Below are positions 49,201 to 60,548 of a DNA stretch of 64,000 bases, one piece after another. The stretch lies in NCBI GenBank assembly GCA_027605045.1, contig JAQFWX010000010.1, forward strand, positions 686,879 to 750,878, in the 5' to 3' direction. The stretch is from Phallus indusiatus (taxonomy: Eukaryota > Basidiomycota > Agaricomycetes > Phallales > Phallaceae). How positions within the stretch are numbered: position 1 is the stretch's first letter; each line of letters begins with the position of its first letter. The notes beneath the pieces were generated by a model that saw nothing but the letters and a program-made list of their open reading frames with translations, was not told the origin of the DNA and made no database searches. The position numbers were made by a program, and so were the translations under genes.

Positions 49201-49431
49201 GAGGCTCATCAAATCCTCTATTCTTTCATCAGACTGTTTTCCTGTCGCTGTCACGGTAGCAGGTTGGTCGCCTTCTTCGTTTAAAGGAGCCGAGGCCATG
49301 TTGATGGACAGAGACTTGAAACGTTCACTTTGGTCGTCAGGCTCTCCCTGAGCCATTCCAGGATGGTTGCCGCCTTCGTTAGGAGCCTCGACGTGTGTTG
49401 TTTTTTCCTTTGAGCTCTGTGTTTCCGACAT
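46204..49431 (-). CDS. DUF6535 membrane protein, copy 3, apparently intact
   Basis: Start at 49431 (MSETQSSKEK). Exon 1 runs to a GTGAGT donor near 49014 and encodes LMSLFRDFLGKSLFHEP and SPRYILEAAPNKA. Exon 2 (NNRYDYERKYP ... LTYLDEAESFDRE) begins after a TTAG acceptor at about 48960. Exon 3 starts near 48739 (AGLFSGVITTFISQ) and runs to 46204. Same four hydrophobic segments as copy 2. Compared with copies 1 and 2 it has a different stretch after LQKDNTQVSASLL (FTIAQILLAQSNG) and several indels in the tail, so it is the most diverged copy. It is also the only one with a clean upstream region. Function unknown. Confidence 0.82.
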
Positions 49432-50060
49432 GGTACGTCTCTGGTGATTGCGTGTGATATGAGGTTAACGTTGTGCGGAGAGATAAGAATTCAAAATGTA
49501 AGTAGCGTCAGGCTGCCGCCTCGTTTTTACCTCGTGTATAACATGGCTCGAGATAATCGACGTCGAACCAGTAGCACAACAGGAAAGTTCAGACCAATAA
49601 GATTCTCGGAACCTTGTTGAACATTATGGCAGATAAACGATCATTGGGCCACATCGCCCATACCCTGTCTAAAGCTTTGTCATGGCACAACAGAAGGCTT
49701 CTTCTCTTCTCAACTTCGATTTTGGCACTGTCACCGGATTGAATGAACCGTCACATACTGCCACGGTGACCTAAAAATTTCTGTTCAGCAATCTCGAGCT
49801 GCGTGGGAAAACATAAGCACTACAATCGGGTTGAATCGTTTAGTCACTTACATTTTCAGATGGAGCACCACAGTCATGCTGTATGTTATATCTCATCGTT
49901 CACACAGGTATTCATTCAACAAGTTCCGATACCACTTTAACATACACAAATCCGGTGATATATTAGCTTCTTTGCATTTCTTACATTACAGCTTGGATTC
50001 CTAATACACCATCACCTGAAAATATAGTTGCATGGCATAATAGTGTCACACGCGTGTCCT
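49432..50060. repeat. Duplicated upstream flank of DUF6535 gene 3
   Basis: A diverged copy of the 41906-42440 block (shared CCGCCTCGTTTT, ATCATGGCTC-like and GGGCCACATC landmarks). It ends before about 50060, marking the right edge of the DUF6535 array. Confidence 0.6.
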
Positions 50061-50501
50061 TGAGCGTCTGGCGACAGTCCATAAGCGTCACGTCACAGTC
50101 TGAATCTCGCCGGCGTTTGTCCCGGGGGGTCTTAGAACGCTGTCCTGGAGCGCCGCAACTTTGAATTCCCACTCATCTACATCTGCTATTTTCGACTTTT
50201 GGGTACTGAAATGTTCGTATTTATTATTGGATTCAGAATAAATTATTTTCAAACCACTCTGATCAAAGTTGACTGAATACTGCTCTTAAATCCCTGGCTT
50301 CCCTATGGTAAGGCCGCCGCCGTGAATAAATGCTATTAAACAGGCGTAAAATAGATACTACTAGATAGCGACACTTCAGAGTATCTTCATTAACTGTTTG
50401 AACAATCGTAAAACGCACTTTGTTGCTTTCCAAAGCTTTGTTTGTTATTGGTCTATATCATTATTGTTTTTGGGCAAGACAATTAATTACAAAACAAATC
50501 A
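50061..50501. other. Intergenic, nothing recognised
   Basis: AT-rich gap between the DUF6535 array and the 3' end of the long MULE/Ulp1 gene. It could hold the 3' terminal repeat of that element, but no inverted partner right of 58074 was found by eye. Confidence 0.35.
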
Positions 50502-52099
50502 TTAAACACCACTTTTGATAAACGCGTGATTGATAACAGCTTTTCTTTTAGGTTTTCTTTGTGCTACTGGAATATCTAGATCATCAACTAAATCATCACC
50601 CTCATGGGCTACGGGCAGGGAGCTCGTGTGTTTCGCATCGCTAAGTTTGTGAATACCAGTGTGTTCTTCAAAAGGCGCTGATTCCTAATCAAAAATTATG
50701 AGAGTCATGAATATATCGAAATTAATACTAACTGGGTTTATGGAGCTTGAGCGTGAAGATTCGGCAGTTGGCGGTTTAACTGAACTTGACCGTGAAGACG
50801 CCGCTGTTATGGGGGCTCCCCGGGGCGACTTGTGAGGTTCTGCTGCAGATGGAGGGTCTGAGTTTACCTAGATTGATTAATTGTGATGATCTCTCTCTAA
50901 TTTAGAGTGAATAAATAAACAAGAACGTACGACGTTGTCTTCACCCAAAACCTGTAATCTAGGAAGTTCCAATGTCTTGTCGAGGACGCAATGAGTTGTC
51001 CGAAATACAGTCCAATCCTGCCCTCTTTCGTAAATAACAGAACCTTCAATTGTTTTCCATGCTTCTTCGTGTGGAGCTATAGGACGTCTAATTCGCTTAT
51101 CTCTGTGGAGTGAGTAAGCTGTATCGAGCGTGGTCCCAAGATAGTAAACTAGACAGAGATATCCGAAGATACTCTGACCCAAACCTAAGACCGAGTCCAT
51201 ATTCTCCGAGGTCTCATTCCGCGGTAGAAATTCCCACATAGTTACATGCTGAATAATAAATTTGTCTTGATTGTCAAGAAGTGTAAGGTGCCTTGTCATG
51301 AACTCAAAGGCCATTTGGCTAGGTTTGTTACTAGGCCATGCTGAGCGAAATGCTGACCAGTCCTCGTGAAGAGCAGCGAGACTCGTGGTTTTCTTCAAAT
51401 AAATATTTCGTGCAATAGTTACACTATTCCGCAAATAATTCAACAACATTTGTTTTGCGGGGCTGAGTAGCTTCAAAAGTCGACTTTTGTCTGCGCCATG
51501 GGTGAAGGTTTGCATGTGAGAATCCAATGCTGCATCGTCGAGGACAGCTGGCCAACGTATGACTCCGATCTATAAATTTTTAAGGTTAATACGACTTAAT
51601 TTTTTTACAAAAGGAATAAACCTGGGATGAGAATAGACCCGTATCTTTATTAAGGTAAGAGCGAAAGGTCTCAGTGACGACGTGATCGGGAGCAATGCCG
51701 TCAGCCTTGTAAATGATTTCCGAAGGTATGATGTATTCAAACGTACGCTTTACGTCGTCGACAATGGTTATTCAGCCTGGATAGAAGAGACCATCCGATG
51801 GCAGCTTCCACATGTGCCATGCACCTACTTCTAGGCCACGCAATAGAGATCGGTTCAAGGGGGTCGGTTTAATGGGGGGAACTTTAGATAACTGGCTCGA
51901 AATACGTCTTAATTCAATGGCAGAAGCAACGTCCATAGGAAACTCCGCTATTCTGAGGGTTGGCGATGTTGCACGAGATGGACCAGATGGGGTAGGGGTG
52001 GGAGACGAAGGTGTCGTCTCCAAAATTGGTGGTTTTGGAACAGATGGGCGTAAACATTTTGCAAGCATGCATCCAATAGCGCAGCAAACGTTATCTATT

Positions 52100-52990
52100 C
52101 CATCAGAAGGCATTTTTGCATACTCTTCGTCTTTCCCACAGCATAAATCGCTGCAGAATTGCAGCATATATATGCCGCAGCTGACCGCATCTGACTGCTG
52201 ATCATTCCGGATTGTCTAATTTCACGTCAGTACATTTCTGGATAAGTTCATGAATAGCTTTCACCGCATTTTCAAAATATTTGCTCTGATTTGAATCCCA
52301 CTCCGCGGGAAAAATGCTTGCTTTGGAGTAGTGTTGATCATGTTCGTACTTAAGAGCATGCTTAACACGCTTGACAACAATCAATCTGAATCAACTCAGG
52401 TAATTTTTCGCAGAAATACCTTTAATATTTCAGTATGTCTTCGTGTAAGACTGGTGACGGCACTGTCATACAACCTGATCTCATGTCGAGGTGGGCGAAT
52501 TGTAACCAAGATCCAATGTGATCGATGACCTCGCTGTGAAAGGAACCATGGCAAAAGAACCAAGTCCTTTTCGAAAATATTGCACTGCCGTAAAGTTATT
52601 AGTATGGTATAAATTGTATGTATTAGGAACTACCTGTGGGAACCAAAATTTCTTGTTACCAGGTTTGAAATTGGTGGATATTGGCTCTGAGCCCAGATGG
52701 TCCGCCGTTAGGGTGTCTGCAATTATAAAGTCTGGAATATCGGGTTTGTTTAGTTCCGTAAACCTCTCCCCCAATAGGATCAAGTAAGCGTTGACTATTG
52801 AGTCTATGATTTGACCATCTGTGCCGTATGAATCATGGTCAGTATTCAAAACTCTTCGAATTTGCTCCGGGCCGATTTTATGTGGGCCGACGGAGATTAA
52901 CAACTCCCGATTAGCCAGCAGGTGATTGCATTTATAAACCTTTGAGACGTTGGTGCTCGGATTCGTGGTCTTCTTCAGGGTACTGATTGG
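52100..52990 (-). other. Ulp1/C48-like protease domain 2 (within the long gene)
   Basis: After a 49-bp intron (GTAGTT..GGCAG, about 52632-52584) the frame reads IFEKDLVLLPWF and SHWILVTIRPP with His at 52518-52520, then EIRLYDSAV with Asp at 52465-52467, and, past a short intron and one unresolved frame change near 52200, DQQSDAVSCGIYMLQFCSD with Cys at 52177-52179. His, Asp, Gln and Cys of the Ulp1 catalytic set are all present in order and at plausible spacing. The stop near 52200 is either an unrecognised splice or a real lesion. Confidence 0.65.
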
Positions 52991-53239
52991 TGCCATACTT
53001 GTGCGGCGACTCGACTTGGGAGCATTATGTTCCGCTATAGACGCCATGTCCACAGGTCGTCGTGCAACCTAAAGACAGGTTTTTTGATTCGCTGTGATTA
53101 TTTTATGCACTTCTAAAACTCACAATGTGACCCGGTACAAGCGAAATCCTGCAAGTGGGATCCTGTTGATGACCCAACGCTTGACATATCTCTTTTAGAA
53201 GACTAGCATCAACACCAGGATCCCGCAAAAATGATATTC

Positions 53240-53691
53240 ACAATTTTCTGAGATGGTTTTTGACTTCGCCGATTGATAATTTTGTTGAAATCGAGGAATT
53301 AAGAGGAACTTTGAGTAAGCACAGAAGTACTAAAAAAATGGACCAGAAGCCACAAGTTGAGCTGTCAGTTTGTAGTCCAGTAAGCATCGGCTGTACGGGT
53401 TGTTTCCGCTTATTCTGGAGGCCGAATTTTCAATTCAAGACTAGACGTATAAATAAAAACTTACGCTAATATCTGAAAGTCCGTGGATGCGGCGAATGGC
53501 ATGGAGGATCTGCCAGTGCACTTCCAAGCTATTTGTATGAAGCTGGGATAGGTGCTGCATCGGGTTGATGGCCAGACACTCAATACTATTTGGGAATTGA
53601 TGATAATCCCAAACTGTCCAGTGGAATCGCGATAGGTTCACAAAAATAACACGATTGAATAACGTTTGGACGAAGATGTTGAATGTATTGA
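53240..53691 (-). other. Ulp1/C48-like protease domain 1 (within the long gene)
   Basis: The frame gives AINTFNIFVQTLFN, then FVNLSRFHWTVWDYHQFPNS with the candidate catalytic His at 53621-53623, then SIECLAINPM where Ulp1 proteases usually have a Y-D-S motif (here N-P). After a GTAAGT intron comes GLQTDSSTCGFWSIFLVLLC with the candidate Cys at 53352-53354 and a Gln six residues before it, as in Ulp1. The Asp position being Asn could mean altered or lost activity. Ulp1/C48 enzymes remove SUMO-like proteins. Confidence 0.55.
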
Positions 53692-56398
53692 TTGCGAATG
53701 ATGATGTCTACTTCTGATCAGAGAGCGGAATAATAATAAAAATAACACCAAACAAACGCACCTTTGACCTGTCTGTTAGCGCTTTGGCAACCTCCACCTC
53801 GAATCCGTTCTCCCCTGATATGCCAATCCACATGCTCTCGTCATGCAATTTGCAAATAGAGTTCAATAAATCCACAAAGATCTGCATCTCTTCGATCCGT
53901 AATGTATACCCCGGATCATCCCAACGACTCAAGTTCTCGGTGTACATTTCGCTTTCTTCCTTCTCCTCTTGTGTCATCTCTGTCGCCGGAGCCTTGGATG
54001 ATAGACTGTGGAGATTGGACATGAGTGCCGGTGGCGTGCTATCGTGTACAGAGTCAGTCGGAGCGAGAGATTGATTGATAGCCGTAAACTGTTGTTCTTT
54101 GAGCTCACGGAGTCGTTTGTCTTTGGCTTTGATTGAAACGAGTTGGGATTTGAGAAATAGAGAATTATGAGCTCGCTTCTGACATTTGGGCCCTCTCTTG
54201 AGCTGGAAAGTGACCTTTTGTTTCGCGCGTCCAGGCATGAGGGGGCGAATTCGAGGGGGACGTCCTGCATGAATATATGCACTGCGAACTAGTAGTATTA
54301 AAGTTTCCATTAATCATATGCATGTCTAATGTAAGTTATTCACTCACATCCGCTTTCATTTGGAGCATTTTTCGGCGAATCTCTAGCAGCTGAACCTATG
54401 TCAGAGACTTCGGACCTTGTCAAGGCCGTGTTAACGGAAGGACGGGGCATGATTTGTGAGCCGACAAGTGTATAGTCCGGATCATTGAGTAATTCAGGAA
54501 TCATCTTGGAGATCCGAGTATCAAATGTATAATCTGCCACTTGTCGAGGGATTGCGGCGGATCCCTTAGGACGGACTGCAGTCCGTTGTGATGTTGTTTC
54601 CCGTTCTGAGTTTGTGTATATCGTCACCATCAATATGCGTAAAAACAAGTAAATAAACTTACTATGCCACACCTCAACTGGTCCATTTTTCTCGTATAAA
54701 ATTGCTGCCCTCATGTGAACACAGATTCGCCCTGTCTGCTCGAATTGCTCACACGGGGAGCAACGTGGAATAGACAGATTCACTCGCACTACACGAACTA
54801 TGGATTTTCTGATTCAAATGAGTATAATTTCAATAAGGAGATATTGAATCGTACTCCGTAAACCGGACATTATACATCCGGCCCTCTGCATGGTCTACCC
54901 AGTTCGAGTCCCATATGCTGTATGCTTCCAAAATCGCATCTTGAATCTGGGTGGGGATTACGCTCGGGTTTTGCTCGCGTTCTTCATAGTACGGAAACCA
55001 TTCATTAAGTATTATTGCACCGAGTCGATCAATACTGTCAATAAAGTCTTAAACATATGACATAACTCCATAATTATTGCTCTTACCGTTTGTTCTTCCT
55101 CATATCCAAAAAAACTTTATCGAAGACAAGAAATGCGCTTTCCGCCCAATTATTTGTGTTGTTAGATCCATCTCGAGTTTCCCCAAGTGGCAACGACATG
55201 TCTGTTACATGTTCTGGTAATAGTGGTAAGGGTGAAAGAGTTTTCGAAGGAAAAATGTAATAATAAACTCACTCAACCACCGATCGCTAAACCAATGAGT
55301 ATCGAAATAGTTGCATAAAAAGTTGTAACGATCAACCCTCCATTTCTCAGGTCCTTGGGCCTCCGATATTGAGCGATTACTTCGCTTTTTCGCAAGGTTT
55401 GGCAGCTCTTCTTCATCAGCCGTGTCATCTGGACTTTCAACATCGACACCATCTAGCTCTTCGTCACCGCATGCCGCCCACAACTCTTTTTGGAATTTTT
55501 GTCGAAATAGTGGCCATTCTTCTATATTCCGACATCTTTGGGCTCGGCGAAATGCCCTCACGACTTTGTAGGTTAGACGATAAGGCAGACGAGGGGCCCC
55601 TTCCACGCACCCGCTGTCCCCTTCTAAGCGTTGTATGGACTGTATGATATGAAATTGACAAATATAAACTCTTGATAACGGTTGAACTACATATCCAATC
55701 ATCATTATCCTGTGAATATGTATGATGAAAGATACCATTATGCACATTCTAGGATAGCCCGTAAAGATGTCTTACATTTGTCGATCATCCATTTATGTAC
55801 CGACCATGTTTCAAGAGTGACTATATCTTTTGAAATACTCAATAGTTCATCCCTCTCACTTTGACGGCGACGTTTGATGCAGTTCGGATCTGAGCTCTAG
55901 TTCAAGTCATGTGCATATATACAGAGGTTCACCTACATACCAGCTAAAATAGCCTTGGCTCGGTCAATCACCTTACGCTCCGTTTCTTGCAAATAGTTCA
56001 GCAGTGTCGGCACTCTGATATTAGCTGAGAGTAAGACCGCTCCTGACACAATATGAATCTCAGCTGTTTGAACAAAGAAGGCACTGCTTACCTGGGGTCA
56101 AATGACCATTAGTGTCGACGGTGACTAGAATCGTGAGTCCTGCACGATTCTCGTTCTTGTTTCGCCAGCTTGTATCCATCCCTAAACCGTCTTTTGTGCC
56201 GTGCAATATGAGACTTTCCATTGCATAATCTGACGTCAATGCACAGGTGAAGTGCGATTCCTTATCGGATTTTCTATAATCATGAGGAGAGTAACTGGAA
56301 TTTCGTTAGTTTGAATATTCTGAATGCGGAAGAGCCTTACTTGTATATTTGCGAAGGGTTCCGGGAAGCTAAAATACTCATCGCCAGGAATGGATCCA

Positions 56399-56700
56399 TG
56401 TAACGGATTTGGGATATAGGAATGGGCCCCCCTGGGGCCCATTAATGGCCTAGTGCCCATGCAGTGCCTTTGGCACTGCAGCAGTAGTAGTTGCGCGTCA
56501 CAGCGTGACGCTTAAGCGCCCGTCACACCCTTACAGCGGTGTGACTAGTAGTTACATTAGTTAATCTTAATCTTTCCTACTACTACTGCATGTAATTCCC
56601 TATTAGCCTAATTGAGCAATAGACAGGAATTCTGTGCACTTGTGGGAAAATAAGAAAACCCTTTATCAGGCCCCTCTGTGGTCTGATAAAAACTGTTACA
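56399..56700 (+). mobile_element. 302-bp hairpin-rich LTR-like element, family B, copy 1
   Basis: Ends TGTAACGGATT ... AACTGTTACA (TG..CA, with a 6-bp TGTAAC/GTTACA inverted match) and a perfect 5-bp target duplication ATCCA (56394-56398, 56701-56705). Inside are five short palindromes in a row: GGGCCCCCCTGGGGCCC, GCAGTGCCTTTGGCACTGC, GCGTCACAGCGTGACGC, a GTCACACC..GGTGTGAC pair and a TCAG..CCC/GG..CTGA pair. Almost identical copy at 63048-63349. Most simply a solo LTR; a foldback-type MITE is the alternative. It lies in a coding exon of the long MULE gene: removing it with one ATCCA restores the frame (RLDVD|PFLAMSI). Confidence 0.85.
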
Positions 56701-58074
56701 ATCCACATCCAAACGGCCTCTACGCTTTAGTGCAGGCATTAGATTATGAACTTGTTTTCGAGTCGGACGTCGATAGTTGGGATACGTCGATGGGAATTTC
56801 ACCGTAGTCCCCGGTGGGAGAGAGATTTGTTCAGGGTAGTTATAAGTCAAAACGAGTTCTATTTCAAGAGAAATTAAGTATGAACACTTCAAAAGAGGTA
56901 GTATGAATTTTACCACGATAAATGTGCCTAGGATGTGCCCCAGATTCCTTCATGGCGGCCAAAACTTCATTCCGCAATCGCTTTGACCAACCAAGCCTAT
57001 GAGGTAACGCATCTTCATGGGTTCCACGTTGTAAGATATGTACTAAGCCAAGGTTGGAAGCTCGAATTTCCAGCTATCATGGAAGTTAGATATCGAATGA
57101 AAACAAAATTACCAAGCTCACAACTAATTTAACATTACCCCGGCAGCGATCATCGCGTGAAACGGTCTTGGGATTTGTCTGTTCCACCTCCCGGTCTTCA
57201 TCTTCAGATGTATTGTCATCACTTTCATCGGCCACGTCCAATAGATCCATATTCTCCGAGCGTTCAAACCCGTTCCATGGTGGAAAATGTTCGGAACCAT
57301 TTGGGTGATCTTCAGTGGGAGAAACAATTGAGCACGTCCCAATACATAGATACTTCCATTGGTGAACCACCCTATCATCCACCATCGCTTGACGCAGACC
57401 TTCTTCACTGAGAAGAGAAGGCTGAATCCAATGGACAAGAAAGCGTCGGGTGTTCGCAGCTCGTGGAGAATCCCCAGGGTGTCCCAGCCACTCGAATTCG
57501 ATTAGTCGGCTGATCCTGCGTGATCCACGACCATAATCATTCATCTTGAAGAAATGTGTCAGTTCAAACGTCGTCTCAAAAAGCGAAAAGAAGTGTAGAT
57601 ATCTACCTGCATATCAAACCAGAAGGGCAAATCTAAGGTATGAACGATTGCCACCTCTACCCATTGACTAGCGTTCCGTAAATTGTTTAAAAAGAGTGGG
57701 TCGTTGTTGCTAAATGACGCTGGTTGAGACCGACGCGAAAGGGGTGCACGCCGCTCCATTTCAGCTTGTGTTGAGAGGATTTTCAGGTCGGAAAGGATTG
57801 GAGGAGATTCAGAGGGTATGGCCGAAGATGAAACTAGCCCAACCTGCTCTGCAGAAAAGGTGAAAAAAGGTAATTGGAAGGGCCAAAAATTTTAGAGGGT
57901 TTTACCATTACTAGATGCTCCTTGCACAGAAATCGCCAGTGGCTCTAATGGCGCTCTGAGCATGGCAAGATTTGCAGCTCTGCGACCACTAATATGGTAT
58001 TGCTTTCGAGGCCGTCCTGGAGGGCGACCGCGAGATATACGTTCACCAGAATCTAGAGAGTCGTTGCTCGTCAT

Positions 58075-59984
58075 CAAGACGAAAAAAAGGATAGATGTGG
58101 ATAAAGGTAGAGTAAACGTACGTTCAAAACACCGCATATATATACTGAACGTTCAACAGGGACGAGTTTCTTTGGTCACGACGCGAAAATTTCTTGAAGT
58201 CCTTTTGATGGCTGACGATAAGGAATAACGTGTAAATGAGAATACATTTATGACAAATAAAACAATCGCAACCGCACCTAATGCATGGTGGCGACTAAGA
58301 GTGACAATCTCTCCGGGAGAAATGGCCTCAAGGTCAGAAACTTAGGCATGTCTCATGCGGTACGGAAACACGACCCGTGTCATTGCCGTGTCATTGCAGT
58401 GCCATGTGTCATCGGTCATTGGTGGTGTGAAACGTTGTAGGGGCCTTGTAGTTTTTTGGGGTGCCCAAAAACTCGGAGACAGAGAATGTGGATGAGTCAC
58501 TTGAGTCGTGCGGAAAGAATAAGTTCTATTTGCGTGAATAATGACACATCCAGAAGGAGAAGAAAATATCTCACCAGATTTCACTTGGAGAACAAACGTC
58601 AATCATAAAGAGCCCCAGAAATGAGACTGGGACATCATTGCCCGTGTCCGAGTTTCCGAGCCTGAATCTTGGGAACACGTGTAAGGTCGGAAAGCAAGTT
58701 TCCGATAACTTGCCAGAATTTATGTAAAGATAATGTCTAAAAAAAGAATTATGAGCAACCCGTGCTGTTAAACCCGCAATAACATAGAACCCGAAGATTG
58801 GCCTGGGACATCATTGCCCGTACAACATGTACACGAACCTGAGAGGTATAACTTGCGGATGAGATTACATGTGTTCCTGTGGGGTTCCCACAGAGGGTAA
58901 CAGGAGTATTTCTATTTTTCTATGAATTTTCCCTAGTTAGTTTCGTTCTATAAACTAGGTACAACATGGTCTTGCTTAGTAGTTAAGTTCCACTTTCGTC
59001 ATTTTAAGTATTAAACTGCATATATGCAGCTCTCTCTTGCTCTTTTCTGTTTATTTTCTCGTGTTTCATGTCTAACCCATCATGTATGACAGGGAGGACG
59101 CGTTGTAGATTAGGGAAAGGTATTTTTGGACCAGAAAGACCTCTTTATGGACAGTCTAGGTTTGGGAGGGCCGGACTGAGACATTTCACCTATTGTTCCC
59201 AGAACTTGGACAACTCTGGACAGGGTGTGAGGTATTTTTGGGACAATAAGCTGGACTCTGTGTGCACCGGACTTCTGGGTCTTAGTTTTGTATTTAAACC
59301 CTCTGTTTCTCTCTTACAATACAGTTTAGTTTTGCCCCTCTTGTCTGCCCCTCAGCTGAGTTCTGAGAAAAGCGAACTTTATTTTCTACCTACTTCTACA
59401 TTCTATCTACCTATCTATTTCTTCTACAGATCATCTTCCCTCTTACCTGTATAGCTCCTTCCCCTTCCCCTCATTCCGACGTAAACATGCGCCACATATT
59501 GTCTAAAAATATAAATTGTTAGTAGCCTATCTTGTAAATTCCGCAGTAAAATAAGCCCAAAGACTGGGCCTGGGACTCTATTGCCCGTGCCGTGCAACAT
59601 GTACGAACCTGAAAATATATCTTACGGATGGATAGGACTGTATATATGCTCGGAAGATCTGATCTATAACATGTGCTTTAACGTATGGTAAAGAAAGACG
59701 TAATTCAAACACACTCACAAGAATGCATGCACCTGACGTTTGTCCCACAAGGGTGGCATACATGCGAAACCCTTGTTCCCTTTGGAATTGCGCGACGAGC
59801 GGATATTAAACATACCACGTTGAAAGATCTTATATCGGGAATCGGAATATGAGGAACGAAAAAGTCCTTCAAAAATATAAAACGTGTTAATAATAACTTG
59901 CGGAAAACAATCATCTTCGTAACAATTTCACCTTCATCCTCATCCTCTATGCAAAGTGATCTTCGTAACCATTTTCCCTTGTCC
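58075..59984. repeat. Intergenic with a triplicated ~80-bp repeat
   Basis: Three diverged copies at about 58614-58690, 58790-58868 and 59548-59640 share CTGGGAC..(C/T)ATTGCCCGT and CAACATGTAC(AC)GAACCTGA-like sequence, each preceded by GTCTAAAAA and CCGCAATAA/CCGCAGTAAAATA blocks. About 58872-59484 splits copies 2 and 3: it is flanked by ACATG on both sides and has a TATTTAAACC box near 59288, so it may be a further LTR-type insertion, but its ends (TGTTCC ... CGTAA) are not canonical. No gene is supported; the frame at 59068-59454 crosses this segment and has no motif. Confidence 0.5.
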
Positions 59985-60548
59985 TAAGGCTCCACACGGG
60001 TTTTATCCTCGGATACGGGTACCCGACCCGCGGGTATTTTTTATGGACCTGGCTGATCCGTGACCCGAGCCGGATATTACCCGCGGGTAATGTCAAATAC
60101 CCGAGGGTCACACGGATCGACCCGTGTGACGGATAACCCGCGGGTACCTGTGTGTTACTTGTATGTAACATCACGTAAGACTAGAGAATATTAGAAGTTG
60201 TTACTATGTGACATGGGCGCCTAAAATAGGCGCCCGACATATCTTGTAGAGAATTAAAAAATATTAATGGCATATTTTTTTATTTTTATTTTAAGTAAGA
60301 ATTGAGCTCTCTAGAGCCAAAATAAAAAAAAAATCACGACAAAATTCACTCGAAATTCACCCAGGTGTTACTTATATCTTATGTAATCAGTTACCACGGG
60401 TACCCGCGGTTTCTGAAATGGCTATCCGTATCCGATCCGGGTAAAATAGGCGCCGGGTACCCGCCAGACGGGTACCCGAGACCCGCGGGTATTTTGGCAG
60501 GTACCCGCGGATAAAACCCGCGATATCCGCAACCCGTGTGGAGCCTTA
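59985..60548. mobile_element. hAT-like MITE (564 bp) rich in CCCGCGGG palindromes
   Basis: Terminal inverted repeats TAAGGCTCCACACGGGTT ... AACCCGTGTGGAGCCTTA and a perfect 8-bp target duplication CCTTGTCC (59977-59984, 60549-60556). The subterminal parts carry ACCCGCGGGTA palindromes at least four times, plus CGGGTACCCG. The core (60180-60370) is AT-rich and carries no open frame. Direct target repeat of 8 bp fits hAT. It lies about 20 bp upstream of the small gene at 60568. Confidence 0.88.

Larger units (their letters stand above)
50502..58074 (-). pseudogene. Giant MULE transposase with SWIM finger and two Ulp1/C48-like protease domains, interrupted by an LTR-like element
   Basis: Minus-strand multi-exon gene from MTSNDSLDSGERIS (58074) to TAA (50502-50504). 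Order: AT-hook-like RGRPPGRPRKQ (about 58030); a long N-terminal region; a MULE core with ESLILHGTKDGLGMDTSWRN (about 56190), ICQFHIIQSIQR (about 55650) and WPLFRQKFQKELW; a SWIM-like finger CSPCEQF..GRICVHMRA (about 54760-54700); a second AT-hook-like AGRPPRIRPLMPGR (about 54265); C48-like domain 1 (about 53690-53240); C48-like domain 2 (about 52990-52100); an unassigned region (51540-50940); and a tail with basic RKPKRKA. Many GT..AG joins keep phase, including those from SWIM to AT-hook and between the protease domains, so one gene is likely, though two or three genes are possible. The hairpin-rich element at 56399-56700 breaks the frame, and one frame shift remains near 52200. Confidence 0.72.

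Noticed and set aside
54890..54920. tRNA-like B box (CAGTTCGAGTCCC) in the long gene
   Set aside because: No matching A box or cloverleaf; the stretch is inside a coding exon.
58872..59484. Firm call of a solo LTR
   Set aside because: Flanking ACATG and an internal TATA-like box are suggestive, but the ends are TGTTCC..CGTAA and no second copy is in the window.
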